Assembly (NCBI RefSeq): GCF_002025205.1
Contig: NZ_CP019947.1
Span: 3,014,001-3,078,000 of the forward strand
DNA: 64,000 nucleotides
Direction: 5' to 3'
DNA from: Pseudomonas sp. CC6-YY-74
GTDB lineage: Bacteria; Pseudomonadota; Gammaproteobacteria; Pseudomonadales; Pseudomonadaceae
Shown: in pieces, positions 38,705-47,995 of the stretch
How positions within the stretch are numbered: the stretch's first letter is position 1
How the letters are laid out: each line of letters begins with the position of its first letter
Notes under the pieces: model-generated
Databases searched by the model: none
Told to the model about the DNA's origin: nothing
What the model saw: the letters and a program-made list of their open reading frames with translations, nothing else
Position numbers and translations under genes: made by a program

Positions 38705-39259
38705 TTAACCGACCAGCATGGCCTCGGCCACCTGCTTGCGCGTGCCTTTGCCGCGCAGTTGCTCGACCAGAGTCAGGGCAAACTCGAGCGCGGTGCCCGG
38801 GCCCTGACTGGTGATGCAGTTACCGTCGACTACCACCGACTGGTCGATGAAGGTGCAACCGCTGAGGCGCTCGCTGAAGCTCGGGTAGCAGGTCATCTGC
38901 CGCTGCTTGAGTACACCGAACGCCTGCAAGGCCACCGCTGGCGCGGCACAGATCCCGGCGAACCATTTGCCGGCCTTGGCTTGCTGGCGCACCCGCTCCG
39001 CCAGCGGCTCATGCTCGGCCAGACGTTGCGCACCGGGCATGCCGCCGGGCAGTACGATCAGGTCGAACTCCTGGGCCAGGACGTCGACCAGCATGGTGTC
39101 GGCAGTCAGTCGGGTGCCGCGGGCGCAGGTGATCATGCGCCGGCCTTCGATGCTGGCGACCACCACCTCGACCTCGGAGCGGCGCAGCACGTCGATCAGG
39201 GTCACGCATTCGATGTCTTCGACGCCATCGGCAATGGTGATAAGGGCACGTGAAGTCAT
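38705..39259 (-). CDS. DJ-1/PfpI family protein
   Basis: A 184-aa member of the DJ-1/ThiJ/YajL group. MTSRALITIADGVEDIECVTL gives the conserved Glu of the active site. The nucleophile Cys is in FAGICAAPAVAL (the elbow), and VLPGGMPGA and ITSQGPGTALEFAL are family motifs. Proposed activities include glyoxalase III, protein chaperone and covalent deglycase; these cannot be separated by sequence. The strong site AGGAGGCAAAC before ATG 39259 decides the start against an in-frame 52-codon extension. Confidence 0.9.
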   Translation of the reverse strand: MTSRALITIADGVEDIECVTLIDVLRRSEVEVVVASIEGRRMITCARGTRLTADTMLVDVLAQEFDLIVLPGGMPGAQRLAEHEPLAERVRQQAKAGKWFAGICAAPAVALQAFGVLKQRQMTCYPSFSERLSGCTFIDQSVVVDGNCITSQGPGTALEFALTLVEQLRGKGTRKQVAEAMLVG

Positions 39260-39432
39260 GTTTGCCTCCTCGGAAAACCCAACGAAAAGCGTCCCCAGGG
39301 CCATGTCTGCACCGCATGCGGACGAGCTGTTATGATGCGCGCCTTTTTCCAGATCGCCAGCAAAATCGTGCACAGGTGATTTGCTTTCGATCTGCACATT
39401 GAAGGCGTCAGCCACGCCATAGGGAGCCCTGC

Positions 39433-40728
39433 ATGCTGGAACGAATCTTCCACCTCAAAGCGCATCACACCACGGTACGCACCGAGCTGCTGGCCGGCCT
39501 CACCACCTTCCTGACCATGGCCTACATCCTCTTCGTCAACCCCAATATTCTGGCCGAAACCGGCATGGACAAGGGCGCGGTATTCGTCGCCACTTGCCTG
39601 GCCGCCGCCATCGGCTCGGCGATCATGGGCCTGGTGGCCAATTACCCGATTGCCCTGGCGCCGGGCATGGGCCTCAACGCCTTCTTCACCTACACCGTGG
39701 TGCTGACCATGGGCCACACCTGGCAGGTGGCGCTGGGTGCGGTGTTTCTCTCCGGGGTGATTTTCTTCCTGCTGTCGATCTTCAGGATCCGCGAGTGGAT
39801 CATCAACAGCATCCCCATGGCCCTGCGCGCCGGGATTGCCGCCGGCATCGGCCTGTTCCTGGCGATCATCGCGCTGAAGAACGCCGGCATCGTGGTGGAC
39901 AATCCGGCCACCCTGGTCGGCCTCGGCGACATGAGCCAAGGCAGCGTACTGCTGGCCTGCCTGGGTTTTTTCGTGATCGCCGCCTTGGCCTACCGCAAGG
40001 TCACGGGCGCGGTGATGATCGGCATCCTGCTGGTCACCGGCCTGTCCGTTGCCTTCGGCTTTTCACAGCTCGACGGCGTGGTATCGATGCCGCCGTCGCT
40101 GCTGCCGACCCTGCTCCAGCTGGACATCGCCGGCGCCCTGGACATCGGCCTGCTCAGCGTGATCTTTGCCTTCCTCTTCGTTGACCTGTTCGACACCTCC
40201 GGCACCCTGGTTGGGGTCGCGCAGAAGGCCGACCTGCTGGATAAGGATGGCAAGATGCCTAAGCTCGGCCGCGCCCTGCTGGCCGACAGCACCGCGACCA
40301 TGGCCGGCGCCGCGCTGGGTACCAGCACCACCACCAGCTACATCGAATCCGCGGCGGGCATCAGCGCCGGCGGGCGCACTGGCCTGACCGCCTGCGTGGT
40401 CGCCCTGCTGTTTCTCCTCAGCCTGTTCTTCGCCCCACTGGCCGGGGCCATCCCGGCCTTTGCTACCGCCCCGGCGCTGCTGTTCGTCGCCGTATTAATG
40501 ATGAGCAGCCTGGCCCAGATAGACTGGGACGATCTAACCGTCGCCGCGCCGGTAGTGGTGGCCGCGCTGGCCATGCCGCTGACCTTCTCCATCGCCAACG
40601 GCATCGCCTTCGGCTTCATCAGCTGGACAGTGGTAAAGCTGCTGGCCGGACGCTGGCGCGACCTCAACCCGGCGTTGGTGGTGTTGTCGGTGTTGTTCGT
40701 GATCAAGCTGGGCTGGTTTAACGCCTAA
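39433..40728 (+). CDS. NCS2 family purine permease (AdeP/PbuG type)
   Basis: A 431-aa inner-membrane nucleobase transporter. [22 protein letters not shown] is the signature start of the AzgA-type (COG2252) subfamily, followed by [16 protein letters not shown] and [37 protein letters not shown] forms the substrate-binding loop. Substrate is probably adenine or hypoxanthine/guanine. GGGAGCCCTGC precedes the ATG. Divergent from the DJ-1 gene. No purine riboswitch fold was evident in the 173-bp upstream region. Confidence 0.9.
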   Translation: MLERIFHLKAHHTTVRTELLAGLTTFLTMAYILFVNPNILAETGMDKGAVFVATCLAAAIGSAIMGLVANYPIALAPGMGLNAFFTYTVVLTMGHTWQVALGAVFLSGVIFFLLSIFRIREWIINSIPMALRAGIAAGIGLFLAIIALKNAGIVVDNPATLVGLGDMSQGSVLLACLGFFVIAALAYRKVTGAVMIGILLVTGLSVAFGFSQLDGVVSMPPSLLPTLLQLDIAGALDIGLLSVIFAFLFVDLFDTSGTLVGVAQKADLLDKDGKMPKLGRALLADSTATMAGAALGTSTTTSYIESAAGISAGGRTGLTACVVALLFLLSLFFAPLAGAIPAFATAPALLFVAVLMMSSLAQIDWDDLTVAAPVVVAALAMPLTFSIANGIAFGFISWTVVKLLAGRWRDLNPALVVLSVLFVIKLGWFNA

Positions 40729-40737
40729 CGACAACCC

Positions 40738-40800
40738 CGTGGGAGCGGGCCATGCCCGCGATCATGTTTCGCGGGCATGGGCTAGGCGCCCCCGCAGCTC
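40738..40800. repeat. REP element upstream of trmA
   Basis: gtgggagcgggccatgcccgcga is a canonical Pseudomonas REP, followed by cgcgggcatgggctagg, which folds back on it (gcccatgcccgcg). It fills the gap between the NCS2 gene and trmA. Confidence 0.7.
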
Positions 40801-40838
40801 TTACAAGTGCCGTAATTCATACGAGTCCCAAGCAATCC

Positions 40839-41933
40839 ATGAGCCGTCCCCAGTTCGATCCCCGCACCTATGCCGCTCAGCTCGCCGACAAGAAGGCCCG
40901 TTTAGTCGAGCTGCTGGCGCCCTTCGAGGCTCCCGAACCGGAGGTGTTCGAATCGCCACGCGAGCAGTACCGCCTGCGCGCAGAATTTCGCCTGTGGCGC
41001 GAAGACGGCACCCGCCATTACGCGATGTTCGAGGCCGGCGACAAGTACACGCCGATCTTCTTCGAAGACTTCCCCATCGCCAGCCTGCAGATCAACGCGC
41101 TGATGCCGAAGCTGAAAGCGGCCTGGCAGGCCAGCGAGGTGCTGAGTTTCAAGCTGTTCCAGGTCGAGTTTCTCACCACCCTGAGTGGCGATGCGCTGAT
41201 CACCCTGTGTTACCACCGCCCGCTGGACGCGGCCTGGCAGGTTGCGGCGGAACAGTTGGCCGCCGAACTGCAGGTTAATATCGTCGGCCGTTCGCGCGGC
41301 AAGCGTATTGTCATCGGCAAGGATTTTGTCGAGGAAGAAATGCAGGTCGCAGGTCGCCGCTTCCGCTACCGCCAGCCGGAAGGCGCCTTCACCCAGCCCA
41401 ACGGCGCGGTCAATCAGAAGATGCTCGGCTGGGCTTACGACGCATTGGGCCAGCGCGACGACGACCTGCTGGAGCTGTATTGCGGCAACGGCAACTTCAC
41501 CCTGCCGCTGGCCACCCGGGTGCGCAAGGTGCTGGCCACCGAGATCAGCAAATCCTCGGTAAATGCCGCCCTGGCCAACCTGGCCGACAACACCGTAGAC
41601 AACGTCACCCTGGTGCGCCTGTCCGCCGAGGAGCTGACCGAAGCCCTCAACGACGTGCGGCCGTTCCGTCGCCTGGCCGGCATCGATCTGAAGAGCTACC
41701 AGTTCGGCAGCGTGTTTGTCGACCCGCCGCGCGCGGGCATGGACCCGGACACCTGCGAACTGACCCGGCGCTTCGAGCGCATCCTCTACATCTCCTGCAA
41801 CCCCGAGACCCTGGCCGCCAACATCGCCCAGCTCAGCGATACCCACCAGGTCACGCGCTCGGCACTGTTCGACCAGTTTCCCTACACCCATCATATGGAG
41901 TCGGGTGTGCTGCTGGAGCGGCGTCCGACCTAG
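40839..41933 (+). CDS. trmA: tRNA (uracil-5-)-methyltransferase
   Basis: A 364-aa enzyme making m5U54 (ribothymidine) in the tRNA T loop, and also in tmRNA. The C-terminal SAM domain has [16 protein letters not shown] near residue 210 and [10 protein letters not shown]. The catalytic Cys lies in [14 protein letters not shown] near residue 323, and the general base Glu in [26 protein letters not shown] at 40839 is the family start. An upstream in-frame ATG lies inside the REP and is rejected. Confidence 0.95.
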   Translation: MSRPQFDPRTYAAQLADKKARLVELLAPFEAPEPEVFESPREQYRLRAEFRLWREDGTRHYAMFEAGDKYTPIFFEDFPIASLQINALMPKLKAAWQASEVLSFKLFQVEFLTTLSGDALITLCYHRPLDAAWQVAAEQLAAELQVNIVGRSRGKRIVIGKDFVEEEMQVAGRRFRYRQPEGAFTQPNGAVNQKMLGWAYDALGQRDDDLLELYCGNGNFTLPLATRVRKVLATEISKSSVNAALANLADNTVDNVTLVRLSAEELTEALNDVRPFRRLAGIDLKSYQFGSVFVDPPRAGMDPDTCELTRRFERILYISCNPETLAANIAQLSDTHQVTRSALFDQFPYTHHMESGVLLERRPT

Positions 41934-41948
41934 CTGCGGCCAGCCACT

Positions 41949-43214
41949 TCAATCGTCTGCGGCAGTCGTCTTGTCGTGGTAGATCTTCTTCACCAGCGGC
42001 CCGATGGTCAGCCCCTGGATCAGGATCGAACCGAGGACGATGACGTAGGTGATGCTCAACAGCAGGTCGCGCTCAGGGCCAACCGGCAGGGACAGCGCCA
42101 AGGCGACCGAGATGCCACCGCGCAACCCGCCCCAGGAGAGGATGCGAATCGCCCCCGCGGGAATGCCGTCACCTGATTTCGGCAGGCGGCGCAGCAGGAG
42201 GATGGCCGGGGCGATGGTCACGATGCGCGCGCCCAGCACCAGCAGGGCCATCAAGATGCCCGCCGCGACATTCAGCCAGGAGAAGGGCAACAACAGGATT
42301 TCCAGGCCCATCAAGGCAAACAGGAAGGCGTTAAGCATCTCGTCGATCAATTCCCAGAATTTGTCGACATACAGCCGGGTCTGATCGGACATGGCATAGC
42401 TGCGACCCATGTTGCCGATGATCAGCCCGGCTACGACCATGGCGATCGGCGCCGAGACATGGGCGCCCGCCGCCAGTGCGGAACCGCCAATGACCAGGGC
42501 CAACGACAACATCACCTCGACCTGATACTGGTCGATCGAACGCATCATCAGATAGACGCCGTAGCCCAGCAGCAGCCCCAGAGCGATGCCACCCAGCGCC
42601 TCGGTGGCGAACAGTTCGACAATGCCCAGCGCCGAAGGCGCCTGCCCCTGCAGGGCGACGGTCAGCAGCACGGTGAACAGCACCACGGCGATACCGTCGT
42701 TGAACAGCGACTCGCCGACGATGGTGGTTTCCAGCGGCTTCGGCGCCCCCGCGCTGCGCAGGATGCCCAGCACCGCAATCGGGTCGGTTGGCGAGATCAG
42801 CGCACCGAACAGCAGGCAATAGAGGAAACTCACCGACCAACCAAACAGCGCCAACATCCAGTAGGCCATGCCGGCAATCATCAGCGTCGAGAGCAGCACT
42901 CCCACGGTGGCCAGCAAGCCGATCGGCCACTTATAGCTGTGCAGGTCGTCAAGTTTGACATGCAGGGCACCGGCGAACAGCAGGAACGACAGCATCCAGT
43001 CCATCAACAGGCTCTGGAATGACATCTGCCGGAGCATGTCGCCAACCTGATCCTCAAGCACCGGGTAGCCTGCGAGGGTCACCCCATGCAGCACCAGCGA
43101 GAAGATCAAGGCAGTCGCCATGACCCCGATCGCCGGCGGTAGATTGGTGAAGCGATAGCTGACGTATGTCATCAGCGTCGTCAGGCAGATGAATGCCGCA
43201 GCCAACTCAAGCAT
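41949..43214 (-). CDS. CPA1 family Na+/H+ antiporter (NhaP-like)
   Basis: A 421-aa polytopic membrane protein. The ion-binding ND motif is in VVGESLFNDGIAVVLF, and ISPTDPIAVLGILR is the conserved TM4 segment of CPA1 exchangers. SWGGLRGGISVALALSLP is the TM8-10 arginine region. Twelve or so hydrophobic segments. AAGGATAAGCA precedes ATG 43214. It is convergent with trmA, and there is no long cytosolic regulatory tail. Confidence 0.92.
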   Translation of the reverse strand: MLELAAAFICLTTLMTYVSYRFTNLPPAIGVMATALIFSLVLHGVTLAGYPVLEDQVGDMLRQMSFQSLLMDWMLSFLLFAGALHVKLDDLHSYKWPIGLLATVGVLLSTLMIAGMAYWMLALFGWSVSFLYCLLFGALISPTDPIAVLGILRSAGAPKPLETTIVGESLFNDGIAVVLFTVLLTVALQGQAPSALGIVELFATEALGGIALGLLLGYGVYLMMRSIDQYQVEVMLSLALVIGGSALAAGAHVSAPIAMVVAGLIIGNMGRSYAMSDQTRLYVDKFWELIDEMLNAFLFALMGLEILLLPFSWLNVAAGILMALLVLGARIVTIAPAILLLRRLPKSGDGIPAGAIRILSWGGLRGGISVALALSLPVGPERDLLLSITYVIVLGSILIQGLTIGPLVKKIYHDKTTAADD

Positions 43215-43339
43215 TGCTTATCCTTAGGGGTCCATCAGGTAATGAGGGCAGCGGCGCCCTTGCAGCCCGCTCGCGCGGCGCGAAGGTAACCTGTTCACCG
43301 TGCAACCGCGCAGCGCCAGAGCACATCGCCGGCCTCGCG

Positions 43340-43726
43340 CTATAGCCGCGCCAGCCCGCGCAATGCCCAGAAAGCCAGTCCGGCGGACACTACCTCGACC
43401 AGCAATGCCAGCAAGTTGAAGGTCTGCTGGGCGCCGCCGTCCAGCCACAGGCCGCCGATGCGCGCCAGCGCCAGCGAGCTGTACAGCAGCACCATCAGGG
43501 TCAACGCGGCGCGGGTCAGATCGAGGCGACTGAGGGCCAACGCGAGGAATGCCGCCAGGCCGATCTGCAGGCCGCCGTAATAGGCGCGCACATCGGTCGC
43601 CGCGGCAGGCGCCATCAGCAGCATGCCACTGAGGTTGGCCATCTCATGGGGACGGACGAAATAGGCCAGGCCCAAACCGGCCAGCGCCACCATCTGAATA
43701 ACCAGAATCACCCGTGCAAACAGCAT
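43340..43726 (-). CDS. DUF4345-type membrane protein
   Basis: A 128-aa protein with four hydrophobic segments: VILVIQMVALAGLGLAYFV near the start, GLQIGLAAFLALALS in the middle, and two more. The YYGGLQIGLAAFL motif is typical of DUF4345. GAGCTGGCG precedes ATG 43726. Function unknown. The 125 bp between it and the antiporter hold nothing I can identify. Confidence 0.75.
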   Translation of the reverse strand: MLFARVILVIQMVALAGLGLAYFVRPHEMANLSGMLLMAPAAATDVRAYYGGLQIGLAAFLALALSRLDLTRAALTLMVLLYSSLALARIGGLWLDGGAQQTFNLLALLVEVVSAGLAFWALRGLARL

Positions 43727-43858
43727 CGCCAGCTCCCTTTCCCCAATAATCGTCCGCGCAGCATAGGCTGCCCAGGACAGATCCGGATACAGCCGCTGAT
43801 TTGGCCCCCTGCCTGGACAGCGTTATGCTCGGCCAACAATCCACAGGGGAGTTCCTGC

Positions 43859-44293
43859 ATGCGTCCGTTAATCCTTATCGCCGGCCTGTTCGCCGGCCTG
43901 GCCCAGGCCGCCGAGCCGATCGACATCGACGTGCACCGCGACGCCAATTGCGGCTGCTGCAAGGCCTGGATCAGCCATCTGCAGGAGAACGGCTTCAACG
44001 TCATCGACCACGTCGAAAGCGACATGAGCGCGGTCAAGCAGCGCCTCGGCGTCCCGCCACGCCTGGCCTCGTGCCACACCGGGGTGATCGACGGCAAGTT
44101 CGTCGAGGGCCACGTGCCCGCGGCCGACATCCTCAAACTGCGCCAGCAGCCTGATCTGCTCGGCGCCGCCGTACCGGGCATGCCGACCGGCTCACCGGGT
44201 ATGGAGATGGGTGACCGCCAACAGGCCTATCAAGTCATCGGCCTGGACCAGCAGGGCAAGCAACGCACGCTCAGCACCTACCCAGGCAACTGA
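43859..44293 (+). CDS. DUF411 metal-binding periplasmic protein
   Basis: A 144-aa exported protein. A signal peptide (MRPLILIAGLFAGLAQA) is followed by the DUF411 core: HRDANCGCCKAWISHL with a CxCC site, VGVPPRLASCHT-like VPPRLASCHTGVIDG and KFVEGHVPAADILKL. Family members are linked to copper handling, from genomic context rather than direct biochemistry. GGGGAGTTCCTGC precedes the ATG at 43859. The C-terminal MPTGSPGMEMG is Met-rich, consistent with copper. Confidence 0.88.
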   Translation: MRPLILIAGLFAGLAQAAEPIDIDVHRDANCGCCKAWISHLQENGFNVIDHVESDMSAVKQRLGVPPRLASCHTGVIDGKFVEGHVPAADILKLRQQPDLLGAAVPGMPTGSPGMEMGDRQQAYQVIGLDQQGKQRTLSTYPGN

Positions 44294-44363
44294 CGGCGCC
44301 ACTGGCGCCCGCCCCGATGAGCAACGACACTGAAGCCCTGCAGATGGCCAAGGGAGCCGGGCA

Positions 44364-45239
44364 ATGCGCTGGAAACGGGCAAGACGCAGTGACAACGTAG
44401 TGGATGCGCGCGGGCGCAGTGGCGGCACGCGGTTTGGCGGAGCCAAGGGCTTGAGCCTCGGCGGCATCGCCGCCGTGGTGATCATCGGTTTGCTGATGGG
44501 CCAGGACCCGCTGCAGATCCTCGGCCGACTGGCCGGCCAGGCCACCCAGACCAGTTCGCTCGACCAGCAGCGCAGCGCACCGCCGGCCGCCAACGACGAA
44601 CAGGCGGAGTTCGTCCGCGCCGTCCTCGGCGACACCGAGGACACCTGGCGCGAAATCTTCCAGAGCGCCAAGCGCCAATACCGCGACCCAACCCTGGTGC
44701 TGTTTCGTGGCGGGATCAATTCGGCCTGTGGCTTCGCCAGTTCGGCGGCTGGCCCTTTCTACTGCCCCGGCGATCAGCGGGTCTACCTGGACATGGCGTT
44801 CTTCCGTGAACTGGAACAACGCTTCGGCGCAGCTGGCGACTTCGCCCAGGCCTATGTGATCGCCCATGAAGTGGGGCATCACGTGCAGACCCTGCTCGGT
44901 GTCTCGGCCAAAGTTAATGCGGCACGGCAACGCGGTGAACGCATGGAGGGCGACAACGGCCTGCTGGTGCGTCAGGAACTGCAGGCCGATTGCCTGGCCG
45001 GGATCTGGGCCCATCACGCCCAGCGCCGCCTCGACTGGCTGCAGCCGGGCGACCTGGAAGAAGCATTGAACGCCGCCAATGCCATCGGCGATGACCGCTT
45101 GCAGAAACAGGCGCGCGGCCAGGTGGTGCCGGACTCCTTCACCCACGGTACCTCGGCGCAGCGCGTGCGCTGGTTCACGCTCGGCTTCGAACAAGGCCAG
45201 ATCGGCCGTTGCGATACCTTCCAGGTGGCACGTCTGTAG
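44364..45239 (+). CDS. Neutral zinc metallopeptidase (YpfJ family)
   Basis: A 291-aa membrane-anchored protein. A hydrophobic segment near residues 30-46 (SLGGIAAVVIIGLLMG) follows a basic cytosolic N-terminus. The zinc site HEVGHH lies near residue 171 with QELQADCLAG as the downstream Glu ligand. FYCPGDQRVYLDMAFF and DSFTHGTSAQRVRWF are family motifs. GGGAG before ATG 44364. Substrates unknown. Confidence 0.9.
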   Translation: MRWKRARRSDNVVDARGRSGGTRFGGAKGLSLGGIAAVVIIGLLMGQDPLQILGRLAGQATQTSSLDQQRSAPPAANDEQAEFVRAVLGDTEDTWREIFQSAKRQYRDPTLVLFRGGINSACGFASSAAGPFYCPGDQRVYLDMAFFRELEQRFGAAGDFAQAYVIAHEVGHHVQTLLGVSAKVNAARQRGERMEGDNGLLVRQELQADCLAGIWAHHAQRRLDWLQPGDLEEALNAANAIGDDRLQKQARGQVVPDSFTHGTSAQRVRWFTLGFEQGQIGRCDTFQVARL

Positions 45240-45338
45240 GGGCGCTATTTCCAGCCAGCATGGCGGTGATCGCCATGCTGGATGGAAGAAGTCGGGTTGC
45301 AACGGCTCGCGCCTCAACCCTCGCCTAGCGTGCGGCGA

Positions 45339-46226
45339 CTACTGCGCCCAGGGCGGCGGCGGTTCCTCTCCGGAGGGGGCGTCTTCGGCATCGAGCAGCG
45401 CCAGCCGACGCGCTTCTTCGGCCAGGGTGGCCTTGATCTCGCGCATCACCGCATCGATATCGGCGGCCTCTTCCGGGTCGTCGAACTCGCCGGTCAACAG
45501 GCTGTCTGGAGTCAGCTCGCCGACCTCGTACAATGCCCACATTTCCTTGGCGTACTTGCTGAACTTGAGTTCCGGGGCGAACTGGCCGAAGTAGGCGGAC
45601 ATGTTGCCGACATCGCGCTCGAGCATGCTGAAGGCATGGCTATTGGCGGCGGCATCGACTGCCTGGGGCAGGTCGATGATCACCGGGCCTTCAGGACCTA
45701 GCAGTACGTTGAACTCGGACAAGTCGCCATGCACCAGGCCGGCGCAGAGCATCTTGACCACTTCACCGATCATGAAGGCATGGTATTCGCGGGCATCATC
45801 CGGGTGCAGGTCGACATCATTGAGGCGCGGTGCAACGGCGCCGTCATAGTCGAGGACCAGCTCCATGAGCAGCACACCCTCGAGAAAGTCGTAAGGCTTG
45901 GGCACCCGCACCCCGGCGCCGGCCAGATGGAACAAGGCGGCCACTTCGGCGTTCTGCCAGGAGTCTTCCTGGCCCTTGCGGCCGTACTTGGTGCCTTTGG
46001 TCATGGCCCGCGTATCACGGCTGCTGCGCACTTTACGGCCTTCCTGATAGACCGCTGCCTGCCGGAAACTCCGCTTATTGGCCTCTTTGTAGACCTTGGC
46101 GCAGCGCAGTTCATCACCGCAGCGCACCACGTACACTTCGGCTTCCTTGCCACTCATCAGTGGGCGCATCACTTCGTCGACCAGACCAGCCTCGACCAGG
46201 GGTTCAATACGTTTTGGCGTCTTCAT
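45339..46226 (-). CDS. RIO1-type serine protein kinase
   Basis: A 295-aa atypical protein kinase. The nucleotide-binding region is MSGKEAEVYVVRCGDELRCAKVYK, with the catalytic Lys in AKVYK. LVHGDLSEFNVLL is the catalytic loop (Asp and Asn), and VIIDLPQAVD the metal-binding loop. The C-terminus is acidic and proline-rich (SGEEPPPPWAQ). Bacterial members are little studied; archaeal and eukaryotic relatives act in ribosome maturation. Divergent from ada; ribosome site weak. Confidence 0.9.
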   Translation of the reverse strand: MKTPKRIEPLVEAGLVDEVMRPLMSGKEAEVYVVRCGDELRCAKVYKEANKRSFRQAAVYQEGRKVRSSRDTRAMTKGTKYGRKGQEDSWQNAEVAALFHLAGAGVRVPKPYDFLEGVLLMELVLDYDGAVAPRLNDVDLHPDDAREYHAFMIGEVVKMLCAGLVHGDLSEFNVLLGPEGPVIIDLPQAVDAAANSHAFSMLERDVGNMSAYFGQFAPELKFSKYAKEMWALYEVGELTPDSLLTGEFDDPEEAADIDAVMREIKATLAEEARRLALLDAEDAPSGEEPPPPWAQ

Positions 46227-46457
46227 TAGCTTTAATCTGGGGTCCTGTGTTGCCCTATTCGCATATACCGCCCGTTATACGGCAATCCTCGGGCAGCGCC
46301 CAGCCCATGGAGCGCCATGTGTCCATTAGCGAATCAATAAATGTTGGCGCAGACACTCAGCATCCAGGCATCCAACGGCAGATTTGAAAGCGCAATTCGC
46401 CTTGGCCTGCGCGGCGCAAGGGTCGACAATCGACTCATCATCCTGCGGAGCCGCGCC

Positions 46458-47513
46458 ATGCTCGACACCGACCTTTGCTGGCAAGCCGTCTGCGCGCGCG
46501 ATGCCGCACGCGATAACCAGTTCGTCTTCGCCGTGCGCTCCACCGGTATCTACTGCCGACCGAGCTGCCCGGCGCGGCGGCCGCGTCGCGACAACGTCAG
46601 CTTTCATGTCACCCCGGCGAGCGCCGAAGCGGCAGGGTTTCGCCCGTGCAAACGCTGCTCCCCGCAGGGCATCAGTCCGGCCGAACAGCTCGATCAACTG
46701 GTCGCCGCCGCCTGCCGCCTGCTGGTCGAACAGGACAAAACGCCCACCCTCGAACAGCTCGCCGCGCGCATCGGCCTATCGTCCTCGCACCTGGCTCGCG
46801 CGTTCAAGGCGCGCACCGGACTGACGCCAAAGGCCTGGGCCAATGCCCAGCGTCGCGCGCAGCTGGAGGCCAACTTGGCGCAGGCCGAGTCGGTGCTGGA
46901 TGCCGCGCTGGCCGCCGGTTACTCCGACACCAGGGCGCTGTATCAACACCGCGACGGCTTGAGCCCCGCGCAACGCCGCCGCCAGGCCGCCGGCGAAACC
47001 CTGCGTTATGCCATCGCCGCCTGCCCGCTCGGCCAGCTACTGCTGGCCAGCAGCGCCAAGGGCGTCTGCGCCCTGCTGTTTGGCGACAGCCCCGAGGACG
47101 TGGAAAGCGAGTTGCGCCAGCGCTTCGCCGCCGCCCACCTGCAACGCGACGATGCCGGCCTGGGCAACTGGCTGCAGCAGATCATCAACCAAATCGAAAC
47201 CCCCCAGCGCGCCGCACAGCTGCCACTGGACTTGCGCGGCACGGTGTTTCAGCAACAGGTGTGGCGCGCGCTGCGACAAATCCCCGTCGGCCAGACCCGC
47301 GGCTATGGCGAACTGGCCGCCAGCATCGGCAGCCACCCACGCGCCGTGGCGCGGGCCTGCGCGAGCAATCCACTGGGCCTGCTGATACCGTGCCATCGAG
47401 TGGTCGCCGCCACCGGCGCCCTGGGCGGCTATCGCTGGGGCGTGGAGCGCAAGGCAGCGCTGCTGGAAGGCGAACGGGCCGGCGGCCACACGCCCGAACC
47501 CGCGGCGAGCTGA
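46458..47513 (+). CDS. ada: Ada-type regulator / O6-methylguanine-DNA methyltransferase
   Basis: A 351-aa adaptive-response protein. N-Ada zinc domain: GIYCRPSCPARRP and FRPCKRC (four Cys, residues about 30-72), in which the first Cys accepts methyl from phosphotriesters. An AraC-type helix-turn-helix follows (TLEQLAARIGLSSSHLARAFK). The C-terminal methyltransferase has the acceptor Cys in LLIPCHRVV and the arginine finger region (GSHPRAVARA). CGGAG precedes ATG 46458. No AlkB follows; the next gene is a 79-aa protein. Confidence 0.93.
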   Translation: MLDTDLCWQAVCARDAARDNQFVFAVRSTGIYCRPSCPARRPRRDNVSFHVTPASAEAAGFRPCKRCSPQGISPAEQLDQLVAAACRLLVEQDKTPTLEQLAARIGLSSSHLARAFKARTGLTPKAWANAQRRAQLEANLAQAESVLDAALAAGYSDTRALYQHRDGLSPAQRRRQAAGETLRYAIAACPLGQLLLASSAKGVCALLFGDSPEDVESELRQRFAAAHLQRDDAGLGNWLQQIINQIETPQRAAQLPLDLRGTVFQQQVWRALRQIPVGQTRGYGELAASIGSHPRAVARACASNPLGLLIPCHRVVAATGALGGYRWGVERKAALLEGERAGGHTPEPAAS

Positions 47514-47579
47514 ATCATCCGGGGAAATCGCAGCCGATTCGGTTGTCTGAGCTTAAACAGGCCCTTGGAGAATCCCGCC

Positions 47580-47819
47580 ATGCATGAATTGAAGCACTAC
47601 CAGGTCGACTATCACATCAACGGTCACCCCGCCGCCCTCACTCTCGACGAATTCAACGAACCCACCTTCGACCAGGTGCGCCTACATCTGCTGCACAAGC
47701 ACACCGACGAGCTACGCATGGTGGAAGACGCCCCCTGGGAGCAGAACCTGCGCTCCAGCCTGGATCGCCGGGCCGATGAAGTGGGCCTCAGCGATATCCA
47801 CATCCACCTCCTCGACTAA
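47580..47819 (+). CDS. Conserved hypothetical small protein
   Basis: A 79-aa acidic, His-rich soluble protein: MHELKHYQVDYHINGHPAALTL, then FDQVRLHLLHKHTDELRMVED and SDIHIHLLD. Ten histidines in 79 residues suggest metal binding, but no known motif is complete. TTGGAG lies eight bases before ATG 47580. I do not recognise the family with certainty. It is 66 bp downstream of ada on the same strand and could be co-transcribed. Confidence 0.7.
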   Translation: MHELKHYQVDYHINGHPAALTLDEFNEPTFDQVRLHLLHKHTDELRMVEDAPWEQNLRSSLDRRADEVGLSDIHIHLLD

Positions 47820-47995
47820 AAGCGTATGAAAAAACTCCCACCTGCGTAAGCCGAGAGGCATCGCTTCGCTCGACGGCATCCTGCGTATCGAGCGGCGCGT
47901 GGGCCTGCCGGAGCACATTCGTTCGCAATAGGGTGATGGGCTGGCCCTTCGATCGCGAATCAATGCGCCCCCACAACCCGTCGTACTTACCGGTT

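Noticed and set aside
43224..43448. Small minus-strand ORF between the antiporter and the DUF4345 gene
   Set aside because: Arg/Gly-rich product typical of out-of-frame GC-rich DNA, overlaps the end of the DUF4345 gene, no ribosome site.
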